Assembly: GCA_948144175.1 (NCBI GenBank)
Contig: CANXME010000889.1
Coordinates: 1 to 64,000, forward strand
Source of the DNA: Closterium sp. NIES-65
Lineage: Eukaryota > Streptophyta > Zygnematophyceae > Desmidiales > Closteriaceae
DNA: 64,000 bases
Direction: 5' to 3'
In this document: positions 41,001 through 50,657 of the stretch, piece after piece
Numbering within the stretch: the stretch's first letter is position 1
Layout of the letters: each line of letters opens with the position of its first letter
Program-made: the position numbers and the translations under genes
Notes under the pieces: generated by a model
The model's input: the letters and a program-made list of their open reading frames with translations, nothing else
Databases searched by the model: none
Told to the model about the DNA's origin: nothing

Positions 41001-42651
41001 AAAGGTGGGAAATATATAAATCAAGTGAGCTTATTAGGTTCGGAAGGAATCTAATGCATATGTATATGGAAAGTGGTGCATTGGCCAGGTCGGTCAGTAT
41101 GGGAACTTAGAGTGCAAATGCCTGGGAGAACGGAACCGCTCAGATCTCGCATAATATACGGAATCTAGTGGTCTCACTCAAATATAAGGTAGGAAATATA
41201 TTCATCTAGTGAACGTAAGGGTTTGAAAGGTAACTAACGCACATGTGTAGAGAAAATGCTGCATCGGCCAGTCTGGCCGGCATTTCGCACTTATAGTGCA
41301 AGTAGGGCCAAGGAGAACGGAAACGCTCATTTCTCAAAAAGTAATGGGGATCTAGCGGTCTCACTCAATCAGAAGGTGGGAAATATATAAATCTAGTGAG
41401 CTAATAAGTTTCGGAAGGAATCTAATGCATATGTATATGGAAAGTGGTGCATTGGCCAAGTCAGTCAGTATGGGAACCTAAAGTGCAAATGCCTGGGAGA
41501 ACGGAACCGCTCAGATCTCGCATAATGCACGGAATCTAGTGGTCTCACTCAAATATAAGGTAGGAAATATATTCATCTAGTGAACGTAAGGGTTTGAAAG
41601 GTAACTAACGCACATGTGTAGAGAAAATGGTGCATCGGCCAGTCTGGCCGGCATTTCGCACTCATAGTGCAGGTGGGGCCACGGAGAACGGAAACGCTCG
41701 TTTCTCAAAAAGTAGAGGGAATCTAACGGTCTCACTCGATCAGAAGGTGGGAAACATATAAATCTAGTCAGCTAAAAAGTTTTGAAATGTATTCAACGCA
41801 CATGTATAGAGAAAATGGTGCATTGGCCAGGTCGGTCAGTATCGGAACTAAAAATGCAAATGCCAGGTAGAACGGAAGCGCTCAGATCTCGCATAGTACA
41901 CGGAATCAAGTGGTCTCACTCAAACAGAAAGTAGGAAATATATTCATCTAGTGAACATAAGGGTTTGAAAGGTAACTAACGCACATGTGTAGAGAAAATT
42001 GTGCATCGGCCAGTCTGGCCGGCATTTCGCACTTATAGTGCAACTAGGGCCAAGGAGAACGGAAACGCTCATTTCTCAAAAAGTAGAGGGAATCTTGCGG
42101 TCTCAATCGATCAAAAGGTGGGAGATATATAAATCTAGTGAGCAAATAAGGTTCGAAAGGAATCTAGTGCATATGTATATGGAAAATGGTGCATTGGCCA
42201 GGTCGGTCAGTATGTGAACTTAGAGTGCAAATGCCAGGAAGAACGAAAGCGCTCAGATCTCGCATAGTACATGGAATCTAGTGGTCTCACTCAAATAGAA
42301 GGTAGGAAATAAATTCATCTAGTGAACGTAAGGGTTTGAAAGGTAACTAACGCACATGTGTAGAGAAAATGGTGCATCGGCCAGTCTGGCCGGCATCTCG
42401 CACTTATAGTGTAAGTAGGGCCAAGGAGAACGGAAACGCCTATTTCTCAAAAAGTAAAGGGAATCTAGCGGTCTCACTCGATCAGAAGGTGGGAATTATA
42501 TAGGTCTAGTAAGCTAACAAGGTTCCAAAGGAATCTAATGCATATGTATATGGAAAATGGTGCATTGGCCAGGTCGGTCAGTATGGGAACTTAGAGTGCA
42601 AATGCCAGGGAGAATGGAAGCGCTCAGATCTCGCATATTACACGGAATCAA
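38060..42651 (-). repeat. Duplicated block of about 1.45 kb at 3151-bp spacing (8.5 dimers)
   Basis: The block 38060-39500 recurs at about 41211-42651. Shared markers are GAAAATGCTGCATCGG (38101 and 41252), GTAATGGGGATCTAG, CCAAGTCAGTCAG, GGGAACCTAAAGTGC, GCATAATGCACGG, GGCATCTCGCAC and CGCATATTACACGG. The spacing equals 17 monomers, an odd number. This is possible only because one monomer was lost between the copies at about 40690. Confidence 0.85.
40680..40706 (-). repeat. A/B hybrid monomer and dimer phase break
   Basis: The sequence enters as an A monomer (GGGTTTGAAAGGTAACTTATGCACATGT) and leaves as a B monomer (ATATGGAAAATGGTGCATTGG). The joint lies in the ACATGT / ATATGT core common to both. 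Marker spacing confirms the loss of one monomer: 40287 to 40658 is 371, 40658 to 40841 is only 183, then 371 again. This is the expected product of unequal exchange between A and B at a short identical core. Confidence 0.9.
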
Positions 42652-43299
42652 GTGGTCTCACTCAAATCGAAAGTAGGAAATATATTCATCTAGTGAACGT
42701 AAGGGTTTGAAAGGTAACTAACGCACATGTGTAGAGAAAATGGTGCATCGGCCAGTCTGGCCGGCATTTCACACTTATAGTGCAAGCAGGGCCAAGGAGA
42801 ACGGAAACGCTCATTTCTCAAAAAGTAATGGGAATCTAGCGGTCTCACTCGATCAGAAGGTGGGAAATATATAAATCTAGTGAGCTAATAACGTTCGGAA
42901 GGAATCTAATGCATATGTATATGGAAAGTGGTGCATTGGCCAGGTCGGTCAGTATGGGAGCTTAGAGTGCAAATGCATGGGAGAACGGAACCGCTCAGAT
43001 CTCGCATAATACACGGAATCTAGTGGTCTTTCTCAAATATAAGGTAGGAAATATATTCATCAAGTGAACATAAGGGTTTGAAAGGTAACTAACGCACATG
43101 TGTAGAGAAAATGGTGCATCGGCTAGTCTGGCCGGCATTTCGCACTTATAGTGCAAGTAGGGCCAAGGAGAACAGAAACGCTCATTTTTCAAAAAGTAAA
43201 AAGAATCTAGCGGTCTCACTCGATCAGAAGGTGGGAAATATATAAATCTAGTGAGCTAATAAGGTTCGGAAGGAATCTAATGCATATGTATATGGAAAG

Positions 43300-46265
43300 T
43301 GGTGCATTGGCCAGGTCGGTCAGTATGGGAACTTAGAGTGCAAATGCCAGGGAGAACGGAAGCGCTCAGATCTCGCACAGTACACGGAATCTAGTGGTCT
43401 CACTCAAATAGAAGGTAGGAAATAAATTCATCTAGTGAACGTAAGGTTTTGAAAGGTAACTAACGCACATGTGTAGAGAAAATGGTGCATCGGCCAGTCT
43501 GGCCGGCATTTCGCACTTATAGTGCAAGTAGGGCCAAGGAGAACGGAAACGCTCATTTCTCAAAAAGTAAAGGGAATCTAGCGGTCTCACTCGATCAGAA
43601 GGTGGGAAATATATAAATCTAGTGAGCTAATAAGGTTCGAAAGGAATCTAATGCATATGTATATGGAAAATGGTGCATTGGCCAGGTCGGTCAGTATGGG
43701 AACTTAGAGTGCAAATGCCAGGGAGAACGGAAGCGCTCAGATCTCGCATAGTACACGGAATCTAGTGGTCTCACTCAAATAGAAGGTAGGAAATTAATTC
43801 ATCTAGTGAACGTAAGGGTTTGAAAGGTAACTAACACACATGTTTAGAGAAAATGGTGCATCGGCCAGTCTGGCCGGCATTTCGCACTTATAGTGCAAGT
43901 AGGGCCAAGGAGAACGGAAACACTCATTTCTCAAAAGGTAAAGAGAATCTAGCGGTCTCACTCGATCAAAAGGTGGGAAATATATAAATCTAGTGAGCTA
44001 ATAAGGTTCGAAAGGAATCTAATGCATATATATATGGAAAATGGAGCATTGGCCAGGTCGGTCAGTATGGGAACTTAGAGTGCAAATGCCAGGGAGAACG
44101 GAAGCGCTCAGATCTCGCATAGTACATGGAATCTAGTGGTCTCACTCAAATAGAAGGTAGGAAATAAATTCATCTAGTGAACGTAAGGGTTTGAAAGGTA
44201 ACTAACGCACATGTGTAGAGAAAATGGTGCATCGGCCAGTCTGGCTGGCATTTCGCACTTAGAGTGCAAGTAGGGCCAAGGAGAACGGAAACGCTCGTTT
44301 CTCAAAAAGTAAAGGGAATCTAGCGGTCTCACTCGATCAGAAGGTGGGAAATATATAAATCTAGTGAGCTAATAAGGTTCGAAAGGAATCTAATGCATAT
44401 GTATATGGAAAATGGTGCATTGGCCAGGTCGGTCAGTATGGGAACTTAGAGTGCAAATGCCAGGGAGAACGGAAGCGCTCAGATCTCGCATAGTACACAG
44501 AATCTAGTGGTCTCACTCAAATAGAAGGTAGGAAATAAATTCATCTAGTGAACGTAAGGGTTTGAAAGGTAACTAATGCACATGTGTAGAGAAAATGGTG
44601 CATCGGCCAGTCTGGCCGGCATTTCGCACTTATAGTGCAAGTAGGGCCAAGGAGAACGGAAACGCTCATTTCTCAAAAAGTAAGGGAATCTAGCGGTCTC
44701 ACTCGATCAGAAGGTGGGAAATATATAAATCTAGTGAGATAATAAGGTTCGGAAGGAATCTAATCCCTATGTATATGGAAAGTGGTGCATTGGCCAGGTC
44801 GGTCAGTATGGGAACTTAGAGTGCAAATGCCAGGGAGAACGGAAGCGCTCAGATCTCGCACAGTACACGGAATCTAGTGGTCTCACTCAAATAGAAGGTA
44901 GGAAATAAACTCATCTAGTGAACGTAAGGTTTTGAAAGGTAACTAACGCACATGTGTAGAGAAAATGGTGCATCGGCCAGTCTGGCCGGCATTTCGCACT
45001 TATAGTGCAAGTAGGGCCAAGGAGAACGGAAACGCTCATTTCTCAAAAAGTAAAGGGAATCTAGCGGTCTCACTCGATCAGAAGGTGGGAAATATATAAA
45101 TCTAGTGAGCAAATAAGGTTCGAAAGGAATCTAATGCATATGTACATGGAAAATGGTGCATTGGCCAGGTCGGTCAGTATAGGAACTTAGAGTGCAAATG
45201 CCAGGGAGAACGGAAGCGCTCAGATCTCGCATAGTACACGCAATCTAGTGGTCTCACTCAAATAGAAGGTAGGAAATTAATTCATCTAGTGAACGTAAGG
45301 GTTTGAAAGGTAACTAACGCACATGTGTAGAGAAAATGGTGCATCGGCCAGTCTGGCCGGCATTTCGCACTTATAGTGCAAGTAGGGCCAAGGAGAACGG
45401 AAACACTAATTTCTCAAAAGGTAAAGAGAATCTAGCGGTCTCACTCGATCAGAAGGTGGGAAATATATAAATCTAGTGAGCTAATAAGGTTCGAAAGGAA
45501 TCTAATGCATATATATATGGAAAATGGTGCATTGGCCAGGTCGGTCAGTATGGGAACTTAGAGTGCAAATGCCAGGGAGAACGGAAGCGCTCAGATCTCG
45601 CATAGTACATGGAATCTAGTGGTCTCACTCAAATAGAAGGTAGGAAATAAATTCATCTAGTGAACGTAAGGGTTTGAAAGGTAACTAACGCACATGTGTA
45701 GAGAAAATGGTGCATCGGCCAGTCTGGCTGGCATTTCGCACTCAGAGTGCAAGTAGGGCCAAGGAGAACGGAAACGCTCGTTTCTCAAAAAGTAAAGGGA
45801 ATCTAGCGGTCTCACTCGATCAGAAGGTGGGAAATATATAAATATAGTGAGCTAATAAGGTTCGAAAGGAATCTAATGCATATGTATATGGAAAATGGTG
45901 CATTGGCCAGGTCGGTCAGTATGGGAACTTAGAGTGCAAATGCCATGGAGAACGGAAGCGCTCAGATCTCGCATAGTACACAGAATCTAGTGGTCTCACT
46001 CAAATAGAAGGTAGGAAATAAATTCATCTAGTGAACGTAAGTGTTTGAAAGGTAACTAATGCACATGTGTAGAGAAAATGGTGCATCGGCCAGTCTGGCC
46101 GGCATTTCGCACTTATAGTGCAAGTAGGGCCAAGGAGAACGGAAACGCTCATTTCTCAAAAAGTAAGGGAATCTAGCGGTCTCACTCGATCAGAAGGTGG
46201 GAAATATATAAATCTAGTGAGATAATAAGGTTCGGAAGGAATCTAATCCATATGTATATGGAAAG
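43300..46265 (-). repeat. 4-dimer tandem duplication (1483 bp, two copies)
   Basis: Copies run at about 43300-44782 and 44783-46265. Shared private markers at 1483-bp spacing are CTCGCACAGTACACGG (43374 and 44857), GTAAGGTTTTGAAAGG, GGAAATTAATTC, TCTCAAAAGGTAAAGAG, CAGTCTGGCTGGC and TGAGATAATAAGG. The step is the same length as the 4-dimer duplication within the 3.7-kb unit at 20-31 kb. Confidence 0.85.
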
Positions 46266-48092
46266 TGGTGCATTGGCCAGGTCAGTCAGTATGGGAACTT
46301 AGAGTGCAAATGCCTGGGAGAACGGAACCGCTTAGATCTCGCATAATACACGGAATCTAGTGGTCTCACTCAAATATAAGGTAGGAAATATATTCATCTA
46401 GTGAACGTAAGGGTTTGAAAAGTAACTAACGCACATGTGTAGAGAAAATGGTGCATCGGCCAGTCTGGCCGGCATTTCGCATTCATAGTGCAGGTGGGGA
46501 CAGGGAGAACCGAAACGCACGTTTCTCAAAAAGCAGAGGAAATCTAACGGTCTCACTCGATCAGAAGGTGGGAAATATATAAATCTAGTCAGCTAAAAAG
46601 GTTTGAAATGTATTCAACGCACATGTATAGAGAAAATGGTGCATTGGCTAGGTCGGTCAGTATCGGAACTTAAAATGCAAATGCCAGGGAGAACGGAAGT
46701 GCTCAGAACTTGCATAGTACACGGAATCAAGTTGTCTCACTCAAATAGAAAGTAGGAAATATATTCATCTAATGAACGTAAGGGTTTGAAAGGTAACTAA
46801 CGCACACGTGTAGAGAAAATGGTGCATCGGCCAGTCTGGCCGGCATTTCGCACTTATAGTGCAAGTAGGGCCAAGGAGAACGGAAACACTCATTTCTCAA
46901 AAAGTAAAGGGAATCTAGCGGTCTCACTCGATCAGAAGGTGGGAAATATATTTATCTAGTGAGCTAATAAAGTTCGAAAGGAATCTAATGCATATATATG
47001 GAAAATGGTGCATTGGCCAGGTCGGTCAGTAGGGGAACTTAGAGTGCAAATGCCAGGGAGAACGGAAGCGCTCAGATCTCGCATAGTACACGGAATCTAG
47101 TGGTCTCACTCAAATAGAAGGTAGGAAATAAATTCGTATAGTGAACGTAAGGGTTTGAAACGGAACTAACGCACATGTGTAGAGAAAATGGTGCATCGGC
47201 CAGTCTGGCCGGCATTTCGCACTTATAGTGCAAGTAGGGCCAAGGAGAACGGAAACGCTCATTTCTCAAAACGTGAAGGGAATCTAGCGGTCTCACTCGA
47301 TCAGAAGGTGGGAAATATATAAATCTAGTGAGCTAATAAGGTTCGAAAGGAATCTAATGCATATGTATATGGAAAATGGTGCATTGGCCAGGTCGGTCAG
47401 TATGGGAACTTAAATGAAAATGCTAGGGAGAACGGAAGCGCTCAGATCTCGCATAGTACACGGAATCTAGTGATCTCACTCAAATAGAAGGTAGGAAATA
47501 AATTCATCTAGTGAACGTAAGGGTTTGAAAGGTAACTAATGCACATGTGTAGAGAAAATGGTGCATCGGCCAGTTTGGCCGGCATTTCGCACTTATAGTG
47601 CAACTAGGGCCAAGGAGAACGGAAACGCTCATTTCTCAAAAAGTAGAGGGAATCTAGCGGTCTCACTCAATCAGAATGTGGGAAATATATAAATCTAGTG
47701 AGCTAATAAGGTTCGAAAGGAATCTAATGCATATGTATATGGAAAATGGTGCATTGGCTAGGTCGGTCAGTATGGGAACTTAAAGTGCAAATGCCAGGGA
47801 GAACGGAAGCGCTCAGATCTCGCATAGTACACAGAATCTAGTGGTCTCACTCAAATAGAAAGTAGGAAATAAATTCATCTAGTGAACGTAAGGGTTTGAG
47901 AGGTAACTAACGCACATGTGTAGAGAAAATGGTGCATCGGCCATTCTGGCTGGCATTTCGCACTTATAGTGCAAGTAGGGCCAAGGAGAACGGAAACGCT
48001 CATTTCTCAAAACTAAAGGGAATCTAGCGGTCTCACTTGATCAGAAGGTGGGAAATATATAAATCTAGTAAGCTAATAAGGTTCGAAAGGAA

Positions 48093-48097
48093 TCTAA
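48093..48097. repeat. Target-site duplication TCTAA, left copy
   Basis: The five bases TCTAA before the 5' LTR are repeated directly after the 3' LTR at 55565-55569. An uninterrupted satellite unit reads GGAATCTAATGCATATG, so removing the element and one TSD copy restores a normal B monomer. Confidence 0.97.
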
Positions 48098-48227
48098 TGT
48101 CAGATTATCATAGCTGATGCATGTTTGTAGGCTATAGTGGGGTAGCACATATGGGGTACAGTTTTCTAGGGTTGTATTTGTACCCAACTCTGACTTAGTC
48201 ATTTCATTCCTGTTCTCTTTTCTCACA
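48098..48227 (+). repeat. 5' LTR (130 bp)
   Basis: It begins TGTCAGATTATC and ends TTTTCTCACA. It is very short for a copia LTR but within the known range. It should carry the promoter and polyadenylation signals; I cannot point to a convincing TATA box. It matches the 3' LTR except at two bases. Confidence 0.96.
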
Positions 48228-48244
48228 TCGTATAGAGCGAGTCC
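48228..48244 (+). other. Primer-binding site, with a change in its first bases
   Basis: The sequence following the LTR is TCGTATAGAGCGAGTCC. It aligns with TGGTATAGAGCGGGTTCC in the left element and differs at the second base (C for G), which would mispair with the CCA end of the primer tRNA. It may be a post-integration mutation or may reflect copying of a variant tRNA end during reverse transcription. Confidence 0.6.
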
Positions 48245-48323
48245 TTCCTAAGGACCGTTTTTTTTAGGGCCCACCGAAGCGCGCCCCGAGGCGCGCATTT
48301 TTTTTCGCGACCCTTCGGGTCGC
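48241..48323 (+). other. Three consecutive perfect hairpins in the leader, two followed by T8 runs
   Basis: Hairpin 1 is GTCCTT-CCT-AAGGAC (48241-48255), followed closely by eight T. Hairpin 2 is GCGCGCC-CCGA-GGCGCGC (48279-48296), followed by A and eight T. Hairpin 3 is GCGACCC-TTC-GGGTCGC (48307-48323). Hairpin 2 with its T run is conserved in the left element at 196-213. Leaders of LTR retrotransposons hold packaging and dimerisation signals, so an RNA role is plausible. The hairpin-plus-T form also resembles an intrinsic terminator, but no such function is expected for a Pol II transcript. Confidence 0.8.
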
Positions 48324-48339
48324 CATTGCTCTCGCGGCC

Positions 48340-48985
48340 CCGCTGTCCCTCTGACGCGGCCCCGCCACCCCTGCTTGACGCGGCCCCGCCGCCTTCTCTG
48401 CAGCGGCCCCGCCGCCTCCTCTGACGCGGCCCCGCCGCCCGCTAATCGCGGCCCCGCCACCGGCTCTGACGCGGCCCCGCCGCCGGCTCTGACGCGGCCC
48501 CGCCGCCCGCTGATCGCGGCCCGCCGCCGGCCCTGACGCGTCCCCGCCTTCGGCTCTGACGCGGCCCCACCGCCGGCTCTTAGCCGGCCTCGCCGCCGGC
48601 TCCAACGCGGCCCCGCCGCCCGCCTCGACGAGGCCCCGCCGCCGGCTCTGACGCGGCCCCGTCGCCGCCTCCTGATCGCGGCCCCGCCCCGGCTCTCTCG
48701 CGGCCTTGCTGCCGGCCCTGACGCGGCCCCGCCGCCGGCTCTCTTGCGGCCCCGCCACCGGCTCTCTTGCGGCCCCGCCCCGGCTCTCTTACGGCCCCTG
48801 CTGCCAGCCCTAACGCGGCCCCTGCCTCGGCTCTCTTGCGGCCCTGCCGCCAGCTCTGAAGCGGCCCCGCCCCGGCTCTCACGCGGCCCCTGCCCCGGCT
48901 CTCACGCGGCCCTGCCGCCGGCTCTGACGCGGCCCCGCCCCGGTTCTTTCACGCGGCCCTGCCGCCCCATCTGCAGCAGTCGGGC
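48340..48985 (+). repeat. GC-rich leader minisatellite, about 23-bp unit
   Basis: Degenerate tandem copies of GACGCGGCCCCGCCGCCGGC plus TCT fill most of the untranslated leader. Variants with CTCTTGCGGCCCC and CTCACGCGGCCC become frequent toward the right. Open frames on both strands here are low-complexity shadows of the repeat. It corresponds to the minisatellite in the left element. Together with the next repeat it makes the leader over 1 kb long. Confidence 0.85.
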
Positions 48986-49000
48986 AGCCGTGCAGCTGAG

Positions 49001-49205
49001 CCGCCCGGGAGCCGAGCCGCCCTACGCTCGAGCCGCCCTGTCGCCGAGCCGCCCGGGAGCCGAGCCGCCCTGCCCCCGAGCCGCCCTGCCGCCGAGCCGC
49101 CCGGGAGCCGAGCCGCCCTGCACCCGAGCCGCCCTGCCGCCGAGCCGCCCGGGAGCCGAGCCGCTGTGCACCCGAGCCGCCCGGTCGCCGAGCCGCCTTT
49201 CTGCT
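49001..49205 (+). repeat. 48-bp leader minisatellite
   Basis: CCGCCCGGGA occurs at 49001, 49049, 49097 and 49145, exactly 48 bp apart. Each unit contains several GAGCCGCCC sub-repeats. As 48 is a multiple of three, open frames persist through it on both strands, which explains the long Ala/Arg/Gly-rich frames; none looks like a real protein. Confidence 0.9.
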
Positions 49206-49296
49206 GAGCTGCACGACCTGCCCTGCCTGGTGAGCACAGTCCCACTGTCACTGCGAGCTCTTTCCCTACTGCTTGCACTGCGTCGCTGTCGTCGCC

Positions 49297-50532
49297 ATGG
49301 CTACCCCTAGTGTCCTAGCTTTTGACGCTGAGGGTCGCGCCATTGATTTTGAGGTCTGGTTAGACGACCTGCAGCTGTTCTTACAGTGCGACAGGGCTGA
49401 CGGCCTTTCTCTCTTTGACCTCACCTCTGGCGCCTCTCCTGCTCCTGCTGCTGATGCTGATCCCACTGTCCGCTCTCAGTGGGCCACCCGCGATGCTGCT
49501 GCACGTCTTGCTGTGCGTCGCCACCTCCCTACCTCTGAGCGTGCGCACTTTAGTCAGTACAAGAGTGCTCAGACCTTGTACGACGCTGTAGTTGCGCGCT
49601 ACTCCTCCCCTGCCACTGCTGCACTGAGCCGTCTCATGCTTCGCTACCTCTTTCCTGACCTCTCTGCCTTTCCCACTGTCGCTGACCTCATTACGCACCT
49701 CCGCACTAGTGACACTCGCTACCGCGCCGCCCTTCCTGCTGAGTTCTGCGCTAAGAACCCACCCCCCATGTACATCGCTCTCTACTACGTAGTCGCGCGC
49801 CTCCCTGACTCCCTTCGCGTCGTCAGGGACCACTTTCTCGCAGTCTGTCCCACCACCCTCACCGTCGACCTCCTCGAGAAGGCCCTCCTCGCAGCGGAGA
49901 AGAGCATAGTCGCTGTAGGTGCTTCTCGTGGTGACCCTCGCACCCCCATCTTTGAGGGGTGCTCTCCTTCCCCCTTGCTGCCCTCTGTTGCCTCTGCTGC
50001 TGCTGCCGACCTGCTTGGTCTTGAGTCGGTCGGCGCGGCGTCTGCCCGTAGTGGGAGACGTCGCTCCAGCAAGGGCAAGGGGGGCAAGGGCGCGGGTGGA
50101 GCTGGAGGGGGCGGTGGCGGTGGCGGCGGTGGCGGCGGAGGGAGTGGGGGTGGCGGCGGGACTAGTGGCGGGGGTGGTGGTGGTGGTGGCAGCAGCGGCG
50201 GAGACGGTGGTGGTGGTGCCAGCGGTGGTGGTGGAGGCAGCGGCGGAGGTGGAGGCGGCGGAGGTGGAGGCGGTGGAGGCGGCAGCGGAGGAGGCGGTGG
50301 TGGTGGAGGAGGTGGAGCTGGTCGGGGTGGTACCCAGCAGCGTAGCGGCGGTGGTGGTGGCCAGCGCTCGCAGCGGCAGCAGCAGCAGCGCTCGCGGGAC
50401 ATCCCTCCGCCTCAGCAGCTTCGTGAGTGGTACGCTGGGCGTCAGAGGGGTGGGGGTACTGGTCCCTGCACCTATGTTCTTTGTTCCGGCGACCGCGCGG
50501 GTGAGCAGTGTGGGGGTGCCCACGCCGCCTAG
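49297..50532 (+). CDS. gag: Gag protein of the copia element, ended early by TAG
   Basis: The 411-residue ORF encodes the capsid protein that would package the element's RNA into virus-like particles. I place the start at the ATG at 49297 because its context, GTCGCCATGG, is an excellent Kozak site; the frame is open a little further upstream only through non-ATG codons. Residues 10-210 look like the alpha-helical copia Gag (UBN2-like) domain, with FEVWLDDLQLFL near the start. Residues 250-265 are basic (SGRRRSSKGKGGKG). Residues 266-350 are almost pure glycine. Then come a Gln/Arg stretch, PPPQQLREWYAGR at 369-381, and a Cys/His cluster (C391, C396, C405, H409) that looks like a noncanonical zinc knuckle. 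TAG interrupts the frame at 412, and Arg-Cys follows in the same frame, so the stop probably lies inside the zinc knuckle. Confidence 0.88.
   Translation: MATPSVLAFDAEGRAIDFEVWLDDLQLFLQCDRADGLSLFDLTSGASPAPAADADPTVRSQWATRDAAARLAVRRHLPTSERAHFSQYKSAQTLYDAVVARYSSPATAALSRLMLRYLFPDLSAFPTVADLITHLRTSDTRYRAALPAEFCAKNPPPMYIALYYVVARLPDSLRVVRDHFLAVCPTTLTVDLLEKALLAAEKSIVAVGASRGDPRTPIFEGCSPSPLLPSVASAAAADLLGLESVGAASARSGRRRSSKGKGGKGAGGAGGGGGGGGGGGGGSGGGGGTSGGGGGGGGSSGGDGGGGASGGGGGSGGGGGGGGGGGGGGSGGGGGGGGGGAGRGGTQQRSGGGGGQRSQRQQQQRSRDIPPPQQLREWYAGRQRGGGTGPCTYVLCSGDRAGEQCGGAHAA
50095..50330 (+). repeat. GGN-codon repeat encoding the Gag polyglycine tract
   Basis: Trinucleotide-like GGC/GGT/GGA repeats code for about 80 residues of glycine with scattered serine. 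The opposite strand is open as polyproline, a shadow. Such tracts expand and shrink by slippage, so length is expected to vary between copies. Confidence 0.9.
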
Positions 50533-50657
50533 CGCTGCTTTGGCCGCCTGACGGACGCTTGGCGTCAGCAGTTCCCTGGGGCTACTGAGATCCCTCGCTG
50601 GGATGAGCTTCTTAGGGCTGGTGTAGCGATCTTGATTTTGATGCTATCCTTGCTGCT
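50533..50657 (+). pseudogene. Gag-pol connection with stop and frame change
   Basis: The Gag frame stays open after the TAG from 50533 to a TGA at 50668 and encodes a plausible continuation, including RCFGRLTDAW and PRWDELLRAG. The Pol frame is open from 50616 and reads DLDFDAILAAMYAV into the annotated ORF, so the change of frame (-1 relative to Gag) lies between 50616 and 50667, most likely near 50630. I find no canonical X XXY YYZ slippery heptamer there. The simplest reading is that gag and pol were one frame and this copy has a nonsense mutation plus a small indel. A regulated Gag/Pol arrangement or an assembly error are alternatives. Confidence 0.65.

Larger units (their letters stand above)
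6875..48097 (-). repeat. Satellite array, opposite orientation (about 111 dimers)
   Basis: This continuous block is the reverse complement of the satellite at 389-6871. The marker AACGTAA recurs at 7681, 8052, 8423, 8794, 9165 and 9536, exactly 371 bp apart, which fixes the unit length. Units vary by point changes and occasional small indels. Subtypes are arranged in higher-order patterns (listed separately). No gene, tRNA or rRNA is visible. Open frames of 61-102 codons in this block recur because the repeat is homogenised. Confidence 0.97.

Noticed and set aside
2673..47296. Repeated open frames of 61-102 codons, many starting MRPLDSLYFLRNERF, as a gene family
   Set aside because: They coincide with satellite monomers, occur on whichever strand matches the satellite orientation, drift with unit indels, and the 371-bp period is not a multiple of three. 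Their similarity reflects satellite homogenisation. I see no promoter, domain or codon bias.
48241..48304. Hairpin plus T8 as bacterial intrinsic terminators
   Set aside because: The context is a eukaryotic LTR retrotransposon leader upstream of its own coding region. Termination there would abolish expression.
48248..49310. Long open frames on both strands in the leader rich in Ala, Gly, Arg and Pro
   Set aside because: They are produced by the 23-bp and 48-bp GC minisatellites, which contain few stop codons in any frame. Several overlap each other on opposite strands and none has a recognisable domain.
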